DNA from: Thauera phenolivorans
GTDB lineage: Bacteria; Pseudomonadota; Gammaproteobacteria; Burkholderiales; Rhodocyclaceae
DNA length: 64,000 nt
Assembly (NCBI RefSeq): GCF_001696715.1
Contig: NZ_MBFM01000002.1
Coordinates: 62,001 to 126,000 of the forward strand
Direction of reading: 5' to 3'
The position numbers and the translations under genes were made by a program. The notes under the pieces are model-generated. The model did not search any database, was not told where the DNA came from, and saw nothing but the letters and a program-made list of their open reading frames with translations. Position 1 is the first letter of the stretch; each line of letters opens with the position of its first letter. Below, in pieces: positions 19,943-28,590 of this stretch.

Positions 19943-20319
19943 TGGGCGAGCGCCTGAGCGCACTGCTGCGGCTGGTGTTCTGGGGCGCGTGCGCGGCGAT
20001 CGCGGTGGCGTCGCTGCTGCCCGGCCCCTGGCTGCCGCCGGCGGCCTTCGACCTGTGGGACAAGGCGCAGCACGGGCTGGCCTTCCTGCTGCTGGCGGTG
20101 CTCGGGTTCGGGGCTTTTCCGGGGGCGGTGGGCCGGGTCGCGCTCGGGCTGCTGGCCTACGGCGTCGCCATAGAGCTCGCCCAGGCCGCGACCGGCTGGC
20201 GGTATGGCGACTGGCAGGACTGGCTGGCCGATGCGGTGGGGGTGCTCGCCGGCTATCTGATGTGGGGATTGGGTCGGGCAGTGACCGACGATCGAAGAAA
20301 GGCGGAATGTGATGCGTAG
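19942..20319 (+). CDS. VanZ-like small membrane protein
   Basis: A 125-aa protein with about four hydrophobic segments. The VanZ pattern is visible: a conserved DKAQHGLAFLLLA after the first loop and GYLMWGLGR at the end, with WRYGDWQDWLADAVGV between. VanZ-like proteins occur in many envelope loci, but their biochemical role is unknown outside teicoplanin resistance. Here the gene is wedged between the aminotransferase (one-base overlap) and the dehydratase (eight-base overlap), so it is probably translated with them. No function should be claimed beyond membrane location and co-expression. Confidence 0.75.
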   Translation: MGERLSALLRLVFWGACAAIAVASLLPGPWLPPAAFDLWDKAQHGLAFLLLAVLGFGAFPGAVGRVALGLLAYGVAIELAQAATGWRYGDWQDWLADAVGVLAGYLMWGLGRAVTDDRRKAECDA

Positions 20320-22330
20320 TTCACTGTTACGGCTGCCGCGCCGCTACAAGCGCGTGCTGCAGGTGGCGGCCGACGTGGTGCTGGTGTGGGCGGCCTTGTG
20401 GCTGGCTTTTCTGATCCGGCTGGAGGCAGTGGGCCCGATCGAACCCTTCGGCGGCCATGCCTGGCTGTTTCTGCTCGCGCCGGTGGTGACGCTGCCGTTC
20501 TTCGTGGTGCTCGGCCTGTATCGGGCGGTGCTGCGCTACGTGGGGCGCCACGCGCTGATCACGATCGGCAAGGCGGTGACGCTGGCGACGATGGTGCTGT
20601 TCATGGTGGTGCTCCTGATGCCGGCGCAGGAGGTGGTGGTGCCGCGCTCGGTGCCGGTGATCTACTGGGGCACGGCGATGTTGCTGCTCGGCGGGCTGCG
20701 TTTGCTGATGCGCAATTACTTCGTCGCCGACGGGGTCGCGAGCCCGAGCGGCGAGCGCAAGCCGCGGGTGCGGGTGGTGCCGCGTCCGCAGCGACCCGCG
20801 GCGGCGATCTACGGCGCGGGCACGGCGGGCAACCAGATCGTGAGCGGTCTGCGCGCGGGCAACGAGCTGCGGCCGGTGGCCTTCGTGGACGACGACCCCT
20901 CGCTGTGGAACACGGTGGTGGGCGGCTTGCCGGTGTATGCGCCGCACGACATCGGCCGCATGCTGGCGGCGACCGGCGCCACCGAGATGCTGCTGGCGAT
21001 TCCGTCGGCGCCGCGGCGGCGGCGGCGCGAGATCCTCGCGCTGCTCGATCCCTACCCGGTGCACGTGCGCACGCTGCCGGGCCTGAAGGCGCTGTGCGAA
21101 GGCTCGGTGAAAGTGGAGGACCTGCGGGACGTGGAGATCGACGACCTGCTAGGCCGCGAGCCGGTGGCGCCCGAGCGCGGGCTGTTCGAGCGCTGTATCG
21201 TGGGCCAGGCGGTGATGGTGACCGGCGCGGGCGGCTCGATCGGCTCGGAGCTGTGCCGTCAGATCGTCACCTGCCGGCCGCGGGCGCTGGTGCTGTTCGA
21301 GCATTCGGAGTTTGCGCTGTATTCGATCCAGACCGAGCTCGAGCGCGTGATCCGCTCGCGCGGGCTGGCGATCGAGCTGGTGGGCATCCTCGGCTCGGTG
21401 CGCAACAACGAACGCATGCTCGACGCCTTGAACGCCTGGCGGGTGGACACGGTGTACCACGCGGCGGCCTACAAGCATGTGCCGATCGTGGAACACAACG
21501 TCGCCCAGGGCTTCTTCAACAACACCATGGGCACGCTGCTCTCGGCGCAGGCGGCGATTCGCGCCGGGGTGAGCAACTTCGTGCTGATCTCCACCGACAA
21601 GGCGGTGCGCCCGACCAACGTCATGGGCGCGACCAAGCGCCTGGCCGAGCTCGTGCTGCAGGCGCTGGCGGCCGAGCGCGCGCCGGTGCTGTTCCGCGAG
21701 GAGGCGCGCGGCGCGGTGGAAAACCGCACCCGCTTCACGATGGTGCGCTTCGGCAACGTGCTCGGCTCGTCGGGCTCGGTGATCCCGCTGTTTCGCGAGC
21801 AGATCCGCCGCGGCGGGCCGGTGACGGTGACCGACCCGCGCATGACGCGCTACTTCATGACCATCCCCGAGGCCGCGCAGCTGGTGATCCAGGCCGGGTC
21901 GATGGGCGAGGGCGGTGACGTCTTCGTGCTCGACATGGGCGAGCCGGTGAAGATCGTCGAGCTGGCCGAACGCATCGTGCATCTGTCGGGGCTGACGGTG
22001 CGCTCCAACGAGCGCCCCGAGGGCGACATCGAGATCCTGTTCACCGGCCTGCGCCCGGGCGAAAAGCTCTACGAGGAGCTGCTGATCGGCGACAACGTGC
22101 TGCCCACCGCCCACCCGATGATCATGCGCGCCACCGAGGAGCGCCTGCCCTGGAGCGAGCTCGTGCCCGCCCTGCAGTCCATCGTCGAAGCCATCCAGCA
22201 CGCCGACTACCCGCGCGTGCGCGAGCTGCTGCAGGCGCTGGTGAGCGGGTACACCCCGGACGAGCGCCTCGTGGATCTGATCTACACGCGGCGGGCGGGG
22301 CTGGAAGACGCCCCCAGCGCCGCCGCCTGA
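20312..22330 (+). CDS. Membrane-bound UDP-GlcNAc 4,6-dehydratase (PglF/WbpM/CapD family)
   Basis: A 672-aa protein. It has four N-terminal membrane helices (about 14-130), a Rossmann-like CoA-binding domain (about 165-290), and a C-terminal extended SDR domain with TGAGGSIGSELCRQI near 305. The active site has the STDKAVRPTNVMGATKR pattern, in which Met replaces the classic SDR tyrosine, as in PglF and WbpM. It should convert UDP-GlcNAc to UDP-4-keto-6-deoxy-GlcNAc, the first step to bacillosamine. The ATG at 20312 lies six bases after an AAAGGCGGA ribosome site; GTG at 20309 is an alternative. It is the last gene of this plus-strand block before a REP-like repeat. Confidence 0.92.
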   Translation: MRSSLLRLPRRYKRVLQVAADVVLVWAALWLAFLIRLEAVGPIEPFGGHAWLFLLAPVVTLPFFVVLGLYRAVLRYVGRHALITIGKAVTLATMVLFMVVLLMPAQEVVVPRSVPVIYWGTAMLLLGGLRLLMRNYFVADGVASPSGERKPRVRVVPRPQRPAAAIYGAGTAGNQIVSGLRAGNELRPVAFVDDDPSLWNTVVGGLPVYAPHDIGRMLAATGATEMLLAIPSAPRRRRREILALLDPYPVHVRTLPGLKALCEGSVKVEDLRDVEIDDLLGREPVAPERGLFERCIVGQAVMVTGAGGSIGSELCRQIVTCRPRALVLFEHSEFALYSIQTELERVIRSRGLAIELVGILGSVRNNERMLDALNAWRVDTVYHAAAYKHVPIVEHNVAQGFFNNTMGTLLSAQAAIRAGVSNFVLISTDKAVRPTNVMGATKRLAELVLQALAAERAPVLFREEARGAVENRTRFTMVRFGNVLGSSGSVIPLFREQIRRGGPVTVTDPRMTRYFMTIPEAAQLVIQAGSMGEGGDVFVLDMGEPVKIVELAERIVHLSGLTVRSNERPEGDIEILFTGLRPGEKLYEELLIGDNVLPTAHPMIMRATEERLPWSELVPALQSIVEAIQHADYPRVRELLQALVSGYTPDERLVDLIYTRRAGLEDAPSAAA

Positions 22331-22344
22331 CCCACGCACGGGTC

Positions 22345-22430
22345 TTGTAGGAGCGCACCCCCGTGCGCGATAACGGCGGTTGTGCGGGCGATGCGGCGGT
22401 TATCGCCCTGGGGGCAGGGCTCCTTCTATG
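22345..22430 (+). repeat. Paired REP-like palindrome, copy 1
   Basis: The left half TGTAGGAGCGCACCCCCGTGCGCGAT is a small palindrome. After a short spacer, an inverted right half ATCGCCCTGGGGGCAGGGCTCC follows, ending in a slightly decayed CTTCTA. It lies just after the pglF-like stop. The layout is the same as at 29854, 29958 and 40640. The GTAGGAGC core resembles the REP elements of pseudomonads. Confidence 0.75.
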
Positions 22431-22883
22431 AGGCCTCCGCTGTCAACCTTCTCCGGTTTTCGGTTTTTCCCCCGGAACGGGGTCAAGGGCGGGCCGCGAA
22501 GCGGACCGGCGTAGCGCACCCTTGACCCCGTGAAGGGGGCCTTAGGCTCGCGCAGGGTCGTCGGTCCGGCCACACCGGGCCGACGACCCTGCCGAACCCC
22601 TTGCCTGTTTTGTTCGACATCGTTTCCGCCTTGCGCCTGCCCGCGGTGTTGCGGTCCATCTTGCTGCGCACAGCGTCGATGCAAGGTTCATGGGTCGATC
22701 CATCGCGTGAGAGGACTGAGCCTGTCACCACCTTCTATCCGTACCGCGCCCGCGCTCGGGCTGCGGTGACCTAAAACTGCATACGCCCGCAGGCGGCAGT
22801 CCGACCCATCGTGTGCGGTGCCCCTTCTACAAGGTCGGTGCCTTCATGCACCCAGGAGCCCTTCGGGCGACCGCGAAACCTTC
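22431..22883. other. Unassigned high-GC stretch left of the IS66-family element
   Basis: I find no recognisable gene. A minus-strand frame from 22731 to 22483 (82 aa) and a plus-strand frame from 22818 are open but match no family I know. Joining the DNA across the IS66-family insertion (22883 to 25389) extends the plus-strand frame as ...GDRETFFNLYAHAS..., so the insertion split an older sequence. It may be the remains of another mobile element. Confidence 0.4.
22876..22883 (+). repeat. Target-site duplication of the IS66-family element, left copy
   Basis: AAACCTTC directly before the left inverted repeat; the same eight bases are at 25381-25388 directly after the right one. Confidence 0.94.
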
Positions 22884-22919
22884 GTAAGCGCTCCACGAAC
22901 CCCATCCTTCCGGGGCTCG

Positions 22920-24599
22920 CTACGCTGTGATCAACTGCTCAGCCTTGAGACTCCAGGGCAGGAGGGCCTCGAAGTGTTCGACGGTGGTCGCGGTAGGCAA
23001 GGCGCGCAGTACGTGGCGCAGCCACAGGTACGGCTCGACGTTGTTGGCCTTGGCGGTCTCGATCAGCGAGTAGATGAGCGCGCTGGCACGCGCGCCGGCC
23101 TGGGTGTCCGAGAAGAGCCACGCCTTCCTCCCAACGACGAAGGGTCGGATGGCGTTTTCGGCCGGGTTGTTGTCGATCGGCAGGTCGCCGCGCTCGAGGT
23201 AGCGCGTCAGTCGCGGCCACTGCCGATGCAGGTAGCCTAGGGCACCGCCGAGTATCGAGGTGGGCGGCACGGTGGGGAGCACCTGATCGAGCCAACCGCG
23301 AAGCTCACCGATGACGGCACGGCTTCGGCTCTGGCGTAGCGCCAGACGCTCGGCGTCGTTCAGTTCGCGCGCCTCCTTCTCGATGGCGTAGAGCTTGCCG
23401 ATCAGGGCCAGCGCCTCGTGGGCGCGACCACGCTTGCCTTCGGGCAGCACCTTGCCGGCATCGACGAAACGACGGCGTGCATGGACCCAGCAACCGAGCC
23501 GGGTCACCCCTTCGGTGAAGGCAATGGCGCCGTAGCTCTCGAGCCCGTCGGCCATCAGATGCCCCTTCCAGCCTTCGAGCAGGCGCAAGGGCACCGCCTG
23601 CGCGCGGCTCGGATCGTACTCGAAGAGAATCACCGGCCTACCCGGCGGGCCACCGCGCTGCACCCACATCTGGCTCTTGCTGGTCGCCGCCCGGCCAGGC
23701 TCCTTGAGCACCTGGACCGGGGTTTCGTCCATGTGGATGACGTCGTGCCCGAGCAGCACATCGCGCATCAGGTTGGCGACCGGCTGCAGTGCCCGTGCGG
23801 TGCCGATCACCCAGCGCGCCAGGGTCTGGCGCGGCACGAGCACGCCTGCGCGGGCGAGCACGTACTCGAAACGCGCCAGCGGCAGCCCATCGACGTACTT
23901 GGTGACGAGCAGCATCGCCAGCAGGTCGTTGCTCGCGTTGCTCTTGGGTAGCACCTGCGCCGGGGCGCGGGCGCTGACGGGCGCCTGGTCGCCCTTGGGA
24001 CAGCCGTAGCGCTTCTTGATGTGGCGCAGCACGCGCACCTGCATCGGCACGATATCGAGCTGTTCGCTGACGTCCTGGCCGATCTCGACCATGGGCGTGC
24101 CGCAGGCGCAGGTGCGCTCGGCCTCGGGGACGTCATGGATGACGTCGATGCGCGGCAGCTCGATGGGCAAGGGCTTGCGCTTGCCGCGCGCCTTCTTCTT
24201 GCCGGCGTCGGCCGGGGTCTGGCCAGACGGCTCGGTGGCCGGGGGCGGCAGAGTCGCGGTGTCGTCCGCCTCGGGTGCGGATGCGGCCAGCGCTTCGGCC
24301 TCGTCGAAGAGCCAGCCCTGGCCCGCGTGCGATTCGCTGCTGGGCCCGAACATGCGCCGACGCGCCAGGCGTAGTTGCTCGTAGATCTCGAGGATGCGCG
24401 CCTCGAAGGCCTTTTGCAGTTCCGCCTCGCGGGCATCAAAGGCTGCCTGCCGTTCGGCTTCACGTGCCTCGAACGCCTGCTGCTGTGCCAGCAGCAAAGC
24501 TTTGAGCGCCGCTGGATCGTCGGGCAACTGCTCGGGGAGGACGGATGCGCACACGCCGACGGCGGGGTTCGAGCGAGGGACGGCGGTACGTTGCGGCAT
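22920..24599 (-). CDS. tnpC: IS66-family transposase TnpC
   Basis: A 559-aa DDE transposase. An N-terminal coiled coil (FEAREAERQAAFDAREAE region) and the LRRRMFG-like ARRRMFGPSSE segment precede a zinc-finger-type CACG...CPKG region. The catalytic acidic residues are in VIHMDETPVQ, HLMADGLESYG and NNPAENAIRPF, all standard for IS66. I start at the ATG at 24599 (MPQRTAV); the frame extends upstream to 24698, but those residues overlap the tnpB end region and are not conserved. The stop lies 36 bases inside the left end of the element. Confidence 0.95.
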   Translation of the reverse strand: MPQRTAVPRSNPAVGVCASVLPEQLPDDPAALKALLLAQQQAFEAREAERQAAFDAREAELQKAFEARILEIYEQLRLARRRMFGPSSESHAGQGWLFDEAEALAASAPEADDTATLPPPATEPSGQTPADAGKKKARGKRKPLPIELPRIDVIHDVPEAERTCACGTPMVEIGQDVSEQLDIVPMQVRVLRHIKKRYGCPKGDQAPVSARAPAQVLPKSNASNDLLAMLLVTKYVDGLPLARFEYVLARAGVLVPRQTLARWVIGTARALQPVANLMRDVLLGHDVIHMDETPVQVLKEPGRAATSKSQMWVQRGGPPGRPVILFEYDPSRAQAVPLRLLEGWKGHLMADGLESYGAIAFTEGVTRLGCWVHARRRFVDAGKVLPEGKRGRAHEALALIGKLYAIEKEARELNDAERLALRQSRSRAVIGELRGWLDQVLPTVPPTSILGGALGYLHRQWPRLTRYLERGDLPIDNNPAENAIRPFVVGRKAWLFSDTQAGARASALIYSLIETAKANNVEPYLWLRHVLRALPTATTVEHFEALLPWSLKAEQLITA

Positions 24600-24621
24600 G
24601 CCGGAATTATACCCGATCATG

Positions 24622-24981
24622 CTACGTAACTGATTGGTAATGCAGCGTTTTATGCGGTTTAGCCGCCCACAGATCGAAGCCTTCGAGCAGCCACTCAAGC
24701 TCCTTCATCGTCAGCGTGCAGGTGGGCTGGCCCGCCTCGGCCGCCGGCCAGGCGAAGCGCTCGGCTTCGAGTCGCTTGTACCAGAGGCAGAAGCCGTTGC
24801 GGTGCCAGTACAGCGCCTTGAGCTTGTCGCGGCGGCGGTTGATGAACAGGTACAGCGCGTCGCCGAACGGGTTTAGCCCCAGTTCCTGCTCGACCAGCGC
24901 CGACAGCCCGCCGATGGATTTGCGGAAGTCGATCGCCGGCCGGTACAGATACACCGCGCCGATGGTGTGCCCCGGATGCAT
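24622..24981 (-). CDS. tnpB: IS66-family accessory protein TnpB
   Basis: A 119-aa IS66 Orf2 protein. The signature is clear: a start like IGAVYLYRPAIDFRKSIGGL, then GDALYLFINRRRDKLKALYW, and WYKRLEAERFAWP. The ATG at 24981 overlaps the tnpA stop (ATGA), indicating translational coupling. TnpB is required together with TnpA and TnpC for IS66 transposition, but its biochemical activity is not established. Confidence 0.95.
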   Translation of the reverse strand: MHPGHTIGAVYLYRPAIDFRKSIGGLSALVEQELGLNPFGDALYLFINRRRDKLKALYWHRNGFCLWYKRLEAERFAWPAAEAGQPTCTLTMKELEWLLEGFDLWAAKPHKTLHYQSVT

Positions 24982-25298
24982 CAGCGCCTCCGCTCCGAGA
25001 GCGCCGCCGACAGCGCGGCCAGCCAGTCGACGCCGGGCAGCGTCGCGCACTCGAGCCGCAGCTGTGCGCCGATCATTACCGTGCAGCCCGTGCGGGCCGT
25101 CATCGAAGGCTCGATCTGGATCGGAACGAATCCGCCAAGCTTGGCGCGGCTGCGGCGACCGCCGGCCACCAGGCGCTTACGCCATTGGTAAAGCGCTTGC
25201 GGCGACAGGCCCTCGCGCTCGGCGTAGGCCTTCGTGGTGATGCCCTCGGCCTCGATCGCCGACAGGTGCGACAACCAAAACGTGCTGCGCTCCGACAT
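24981..25298 (-). CDS. tnpA: IS66-family accessory protein TnpA (helix-turn-helix)
   Basis: A 105-aa protein with an N-terminal helix-turn-helix of the transposase_8 type: FWLSHLSAIEAEGITTKAYA followed by EREGLSPQALYQWRKRL. It is the first gene of the three-gene IS66 operon and probably binds the element's ends. The C-terminal half after GGFVPIQIEP is less conserved. Its stop overlaps the tnpB start. Confidence 0.93.
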   Translation of the reverse strand: MSERSTFWLSHLSAIEAEGITTKAYAEREGLSPQALYQWRKRLVAGGRRSRAKLGGFVPIQIEPSMTARTGCTVMIGAQLRLECATLPGVDWLAALSAALSERRR

Positions 25299-25380
25299 GC
25301 TCGTGCTCCCCGGAAAACGGAAGCCGAAGCATGCGGGCTCACCCAGGGCTACGTAAGGATGGGGTTCGTGGAGCGCTTAC

Positions 25381-25388
25381 AAACCTTC
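25381..25388 (+). repeat. Target-site duplication of the IS66-family element, right copy
   Basis: AAACCTTC, identical to 22876-22883 and abutting the right terminal inverted repeat. Confidence 0.94.
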
Positions 25389-25586
25389 TTCAACCTGTAC
25401 GCGCACGCATCGACCGAACCACTCGGGATCAACGCGGCGCATCTGCCCTGCATCCAACTCAAACGGGCGCGCCCCTGCAGCCCGCGTTGCGCGTCACGCC
25501 CGGACCGCTTTGAGCCGGGCCCCCCGAGTTCGACAGTTACGCTCGCAAGTGCTTGTTTTTGCGAGAGCGCACTTTCAAAAATGCCA

Positions 25587-27287
25587 CTACAACAGCGCCA
25601 ACTGCTCCGGCGCCGCTGGCTTTTCGATTCCTAAGGCATGAAGCACCTCATGCTGCTCCGTGCTGAGCGTCGACACCCCCGCCACCGGCTCACAGCCGTT
25701 CAGTCGCACCCGGTGATGCTGGATGCGCTGTAGTTGCTCAAGCGCCCGCTCGGGCGTGTAGCCCGCGTCGGCCGCCTTGAGTCGGCTGCGCATCACGCGA
25801 TGCAGGATCAGCGCCATGAAGCAGATCGACGCATGCGCGCGGATCCGCTCGGGCAGGCGGTGATACACCGGACCGATCTCGATCTCGGACTTGAGCACCT
25901 TGAAACCGCGCTCGATGTCGGCGAGCGACTTGTAGCGCTGAATCACGTTCTGCGTGGACAGGTCCTCGGCGTTGGTGACCAACAGCATCTTGCCGTCCAT
26001 CATTTCGGCAAGACGCTTCGCCTTCTCGTCGATGTGGTAGCTGAAGAGTTCTTCACCCAGATCCACCTTGAGAATGCGCGACAGGTGCGCTTCGCTGACC
26101 GCGCGGTAGAAGCGCGCCTTGGCGCCGCTATCCGAGAGCTTGCGCCCCCGGTGCTTCACGCCTTCGTCTTGTTCGGTGAGCTTGCCGCTCCATTGGTCTG
26201 CCTGGCGGATCAGCGCGTCGATGCGTTCGTTGCGTTGTTCGGTCTTCGTGGCGGCCGTCACCGGATCGTGCGCGACCACCAGCCGCAGATCGTTCCAGGG
26301 CTGCTCCGAGATCACTTCCTGCGTGGCGGTGCCGCACTGTTGTTCGTGGAAGGGTTCGAGCAGCTCGATGAACTCGTTGTATCGCCGGCCCGGCACCGCG
26401 ACGATGAATTCGAGCGGCTTGCCGCTGGCCAGGCGCACGGCTTTCAGCGCCTCCAGATTGTCCAGGCTGAGCAGCCCCCGGTCGGCGACCAGCACCAGGC
26501 GCTGCACCGACGGGAAGCGCTCGAGCACCTTGGTCAGCGTGGGCAGCAGCGTGCGCGTCTCCGCCGTGTTGCCGTCGAACACCTCGTGGTAGATCGGCAA
26601 CCCCTCGGCGGTCTGCACCACGCCGAGCATGAACTGGCGGGCGATCAGCCCTTCCTTGGCCATGCCGTACTGGCGCACGTCGCCGGGCTGCTGGCTGAGC
26701 CCTTCGCTGCGGATCGTGGTGAGGTCGTAGAACACCACCGACAGATCCTGGTCGATCAGCGGGCGCAGCAGCCCGGCGACCACGGCATCGACCTCGTCCT
26801 GGTGATCCATCAGCGCATCGAGGCTGCGCAGCAACTGCTGGTGCGTGACCGCCTTTGGCCGGAAGTCGGGCAGCGCCACGGTCTGCACCCAGCGCAGCAC
26901 GCCGAGCTTGGATTCGGGGTCGCACAGACGGTTGAGCACCATCAGCCGGATCAGCGCCTCCACGTCGGTGGTGCGGCTCGTGCGGCGGAACACCCGACGC
27001 AGCCCCGAGAAGCCCAAGGAGTTCCACAACTCGGTCAGCGCCCATACGTCGCCGAGCGCACGCGCGGACTCGAACGTCACCGTCTGCGCCGGCGGTTTGG
27101 CGCCCATCGGCGCGCGGCCGGTGATCTTCAGCAGGCCGTTGATCACCGCGTCGAGCGAACCATCGACCTGCTCGGCACGGCCGAGCGTGGCGACGGTGCG
27201 CTTCTTCACCCGTCCGGCTTCGTCGCGATAGGACTCGACGAGCTGGACGTAGCGGCGGCCTCCGGAGGTGGTGAGCTTGACGTGCAT
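25587..27287 (-). CDS. IS1634-family transposase
   Basis: A 566-aa transposase of the IS1634 (IS4-like) family, of full length. It begins MHVKLTTSGGRRYVQLVESY. Further on come RLMVLNRLCDPESKLGVLRW and the acidic catalytic blocks VVFYDLTTIRSEG and LVLVADRGLLSLDNL, then the C-terminal DIERGFKVLKSEIEIGPVYH typical of the family (E block). The element is not mapped: I looked for terminal inverted repeats around 25540-25600 and 27290-27370 and found no convincing pair. The gene itself is unbroken. It lies between the IS66-family and IS110-family genes, all on the minus strand. Confidence 0.92.
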   Translation of the reverse strand: MHVKLTTSGGRRYVQLVESYRDEAGRVKKRTVATLGRAEQVDGSLDAVINGLLKITGRAPMGAKPPAQTVTFESARALGDVWALTELWNSLGFSGLRRVFRRTSRTTDVEALIRLMVLNRLCDPESKLGVLRWVQTVALPDFRPKAVTHQQLLRSLDALMDHQDEVDAVVAGLLRPLIDQDLSVVFYDLTTIRSEGLSQQPGDVRQYGMAKEGLIARQFMLGVVQTAEGLPIYHEVFDGNTAETRTLLPTLTKVLERFPSVQRLVLVADRGLLSLDNLEALKAVRLASGKPLEFIVAVPGRRYNEFIELLEPFHEQQCGTATQEVISEQPWNDLRLVVAHDPVTAATKTEQRNERIDALIRQADQWSGKLTEQDEGVKHRGRKLSDSGAKARFYRAVSEAHLSRILKVDLGEELFSYHIDEKAKRLAEMMDGKMLLVTNAEDLSTQNVIQRYKSLADIERGFKVLKSEIEIGPVYHRLPERIRAHASICFMALILHRVMRSRLKAADAGYTPERALEQLQRIQHHRVRLNGCEPVAGVSTLSTEQHEVLHALGIEKPAAPEQLALL

Positions 27288-27367
27288 GCCGCCACTTTAC
27301 CCAGGCGCAAGACCTCGTCAAGTTTGAAGGTGGCTGTTACAAACGTGCCACCACATCACTTTTGCGA

Positions 27368-28579
27368 TCATGGCCTTGAAACCCGCGCCAGTGCTGAAGG
27401 CACTTTCCGAAAAGGGGCGAAAATCGGGGTTAAGTGTCGAACCCCGGGGGCCCCCGCGGGGCGCTCGCCCGTGTCCAGGTAGCGCCACAGGGCCACCAGC
27501 AGCTTGCGTGCGACCGCCACGATGCCCACCCGCTTGTGGCGCTTGCTCGTGCCGGCAAAGCGCTCGGCGTACCAGCGGCTGATCGCACTGTCGGGCTGGT
27601 GGCGCAACCACAGCCACGCGATCTCGACCGCCAGCGCCCGCACCCGCTGGTTGCCCGCCTTGCTGATGCCCTGCTCGCGCTGCATCTGCCCGCTCGCGTA
27701 GGGCGTGCCCGTCAGCCCGGCCAGCGCACCGACCTGCTTGCCGTTCTTGAACTGCCGCCAGCCGAAGAACTCCATCACGAACACCCACGCCGCCACCGGA
27801 CCGATCCCCTTGAGCTGGCGCAGCGCCCGCACCATCGCCATCGCCCCGCCCGCCTCGGCCGCCTCGCGCACGCGGCGCGCCTGCTCCTTCTCGATCGCCG
27901 TGATCTGCGCCTGCACCATCGCCAGGCGTTCGCTCTCGCGACGCACCTGCGCCATCAGGTCGGCCGGGAGCGCACGACCGTCGTGGCGCCTGAGCGCCAT
28001 CAGTGCCGCGGCCCACTGCTTGCCACCCACCCGCTCGACCCGCACCCCCTGGGCGAACAGCAAGGCCTTGATCCGCAGCACATGAGCCGTGCGCTCCTTC
28101 TTGAGCCGCTCGAGCTCGCGGTGCAGCAGCCGTCCTTCCTCGTCCTGCTCCGAGGGCACCTTCGCCACCTTCCAAACCCCCCATTCGCCCCCGTGGTACT
28201 GGCGCAGCTTCGACAGCAGCGACTGCAGATCCACCCGATCCGTCTTCGCCCGACGCGCCTGACGGCTCACCTCGATGCTCGCCGGATCGACCACCACGTT
28301 CTGCACGCCCCAGCCCTCGAGCAGCCGGTGCAGCCAGAACCCGTCCCGGCCCGCCTCGTAGCAGCAGCGCACCAACGCCCCCTCAGGCACGCCCAGCTTG
28401 TGCCGCGCCTCGTCGAGCGCCTGGCGCAGCGCGCTCACCTCGCCACCGGGCACGTTCTTGATCCGCCGCTTGCCCTGATACTCGAAGCCGACCTTCCACG
28501 TCGACTTGCTCAGCTCCAGCGCCATGTACAACACCCCAACCCATCCACTATCGTTCGCTTGAAGGGCCATCTGTGCCAT
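27368..28579 (-). CDS. IS110-family transposase (DEDD recombinase)
   Basis: A 403-aa protein. The N-terminal RuvC-like DEDD domain begins MALELSKSTWKVGF and includes CCYEAGRDGFWLHR, VVDPASIEVSRQARRAKTDR and D-x-x-D positions. The C-terminal transposase_20 domain has IGPVAAWVFVMEF and GALAGLTGTPYASG with a candidate catalytic serine. The first acidic position is Glu (ALELSK) rather than the usual Asp (GIDVSK), which occurs in some subgroups. The ATG at 28579 has a perfect AGGAGG six bases upstream. IS110 elements carry no classic inverted repeats and encode a guide (bridge) RNA in a flank, so the element's ends cannot be set here. Confidence 0.9.
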   Translation of the reverse strand: MAQMALQANDSGWVGVLYMALELSKSTWKVGFEYQGKRRIKNVPGGEVSALRQALDEARHKLGVPEGALVRCCYEAGRDGFWLHRLLEGWGVQNVVVDPASIEVSRQARRAKTDRVDLQSLLSKLRQYHGGEWGVWKVAKVPSEQDEEGRLLHRELERLKKERTAHVLRIKALLFAQGVRVERVGGKQWAAALMALRRHDGRALPADLMAQVRRESERLAMVQAQITAIEKEQARRVREAAEAGGAMAMVRALRQLKGIGPVAAWVFVMEFFGWRQFKNGKQVGALAGLTGTPYASGQMQREQGISKAGNQRVRALAVEIAWLWLRHQPDSAISRWYAERFAGTSKRHKRVGIVAVARKLLVALWRYLDTGERPAGAPGVRHLTPIFAPFRKVPSALARVSRP

Positions 28580-28584
28580 CTTTT

Positions 28585-28590
28585 CCTCCT
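28585..28590 (-). promoter_or_regulatory. Strong ribosome binding site of the IS110-family transposase
   Basis: AGGAGG on the minus strand, five to six bases before the ATG at 28579; it decides the start over the internal ATG codons at residues 4 and 19. Confidence 0.7.

Larger units (their letters stand above)
22884..25380 (-). mobile_element. IS66-family insertion sequence, complete
   Basis: The element is 2497 bp. It is bounded by a perfect 26-bp inverted repeat beginning GTAAGCGCTCCACGAACC (22884-22909 and 25355-25380) and flanked by the 8-bp duplication AAACCTTC. The GTAA start, 8-bp duplication and three-gene layout tnpA-tnpB-tnpC on the minus strand are all hallmarks of IS66. All three genes are open. 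Confidence 0.96.

Noticed and set aside
25540-27370. Terminal inverted repeats of the IS1634-family element
   Set aside because: Only short, gapped similarities (AACAGC) were found near the gene ends, too weak to define boundaries.
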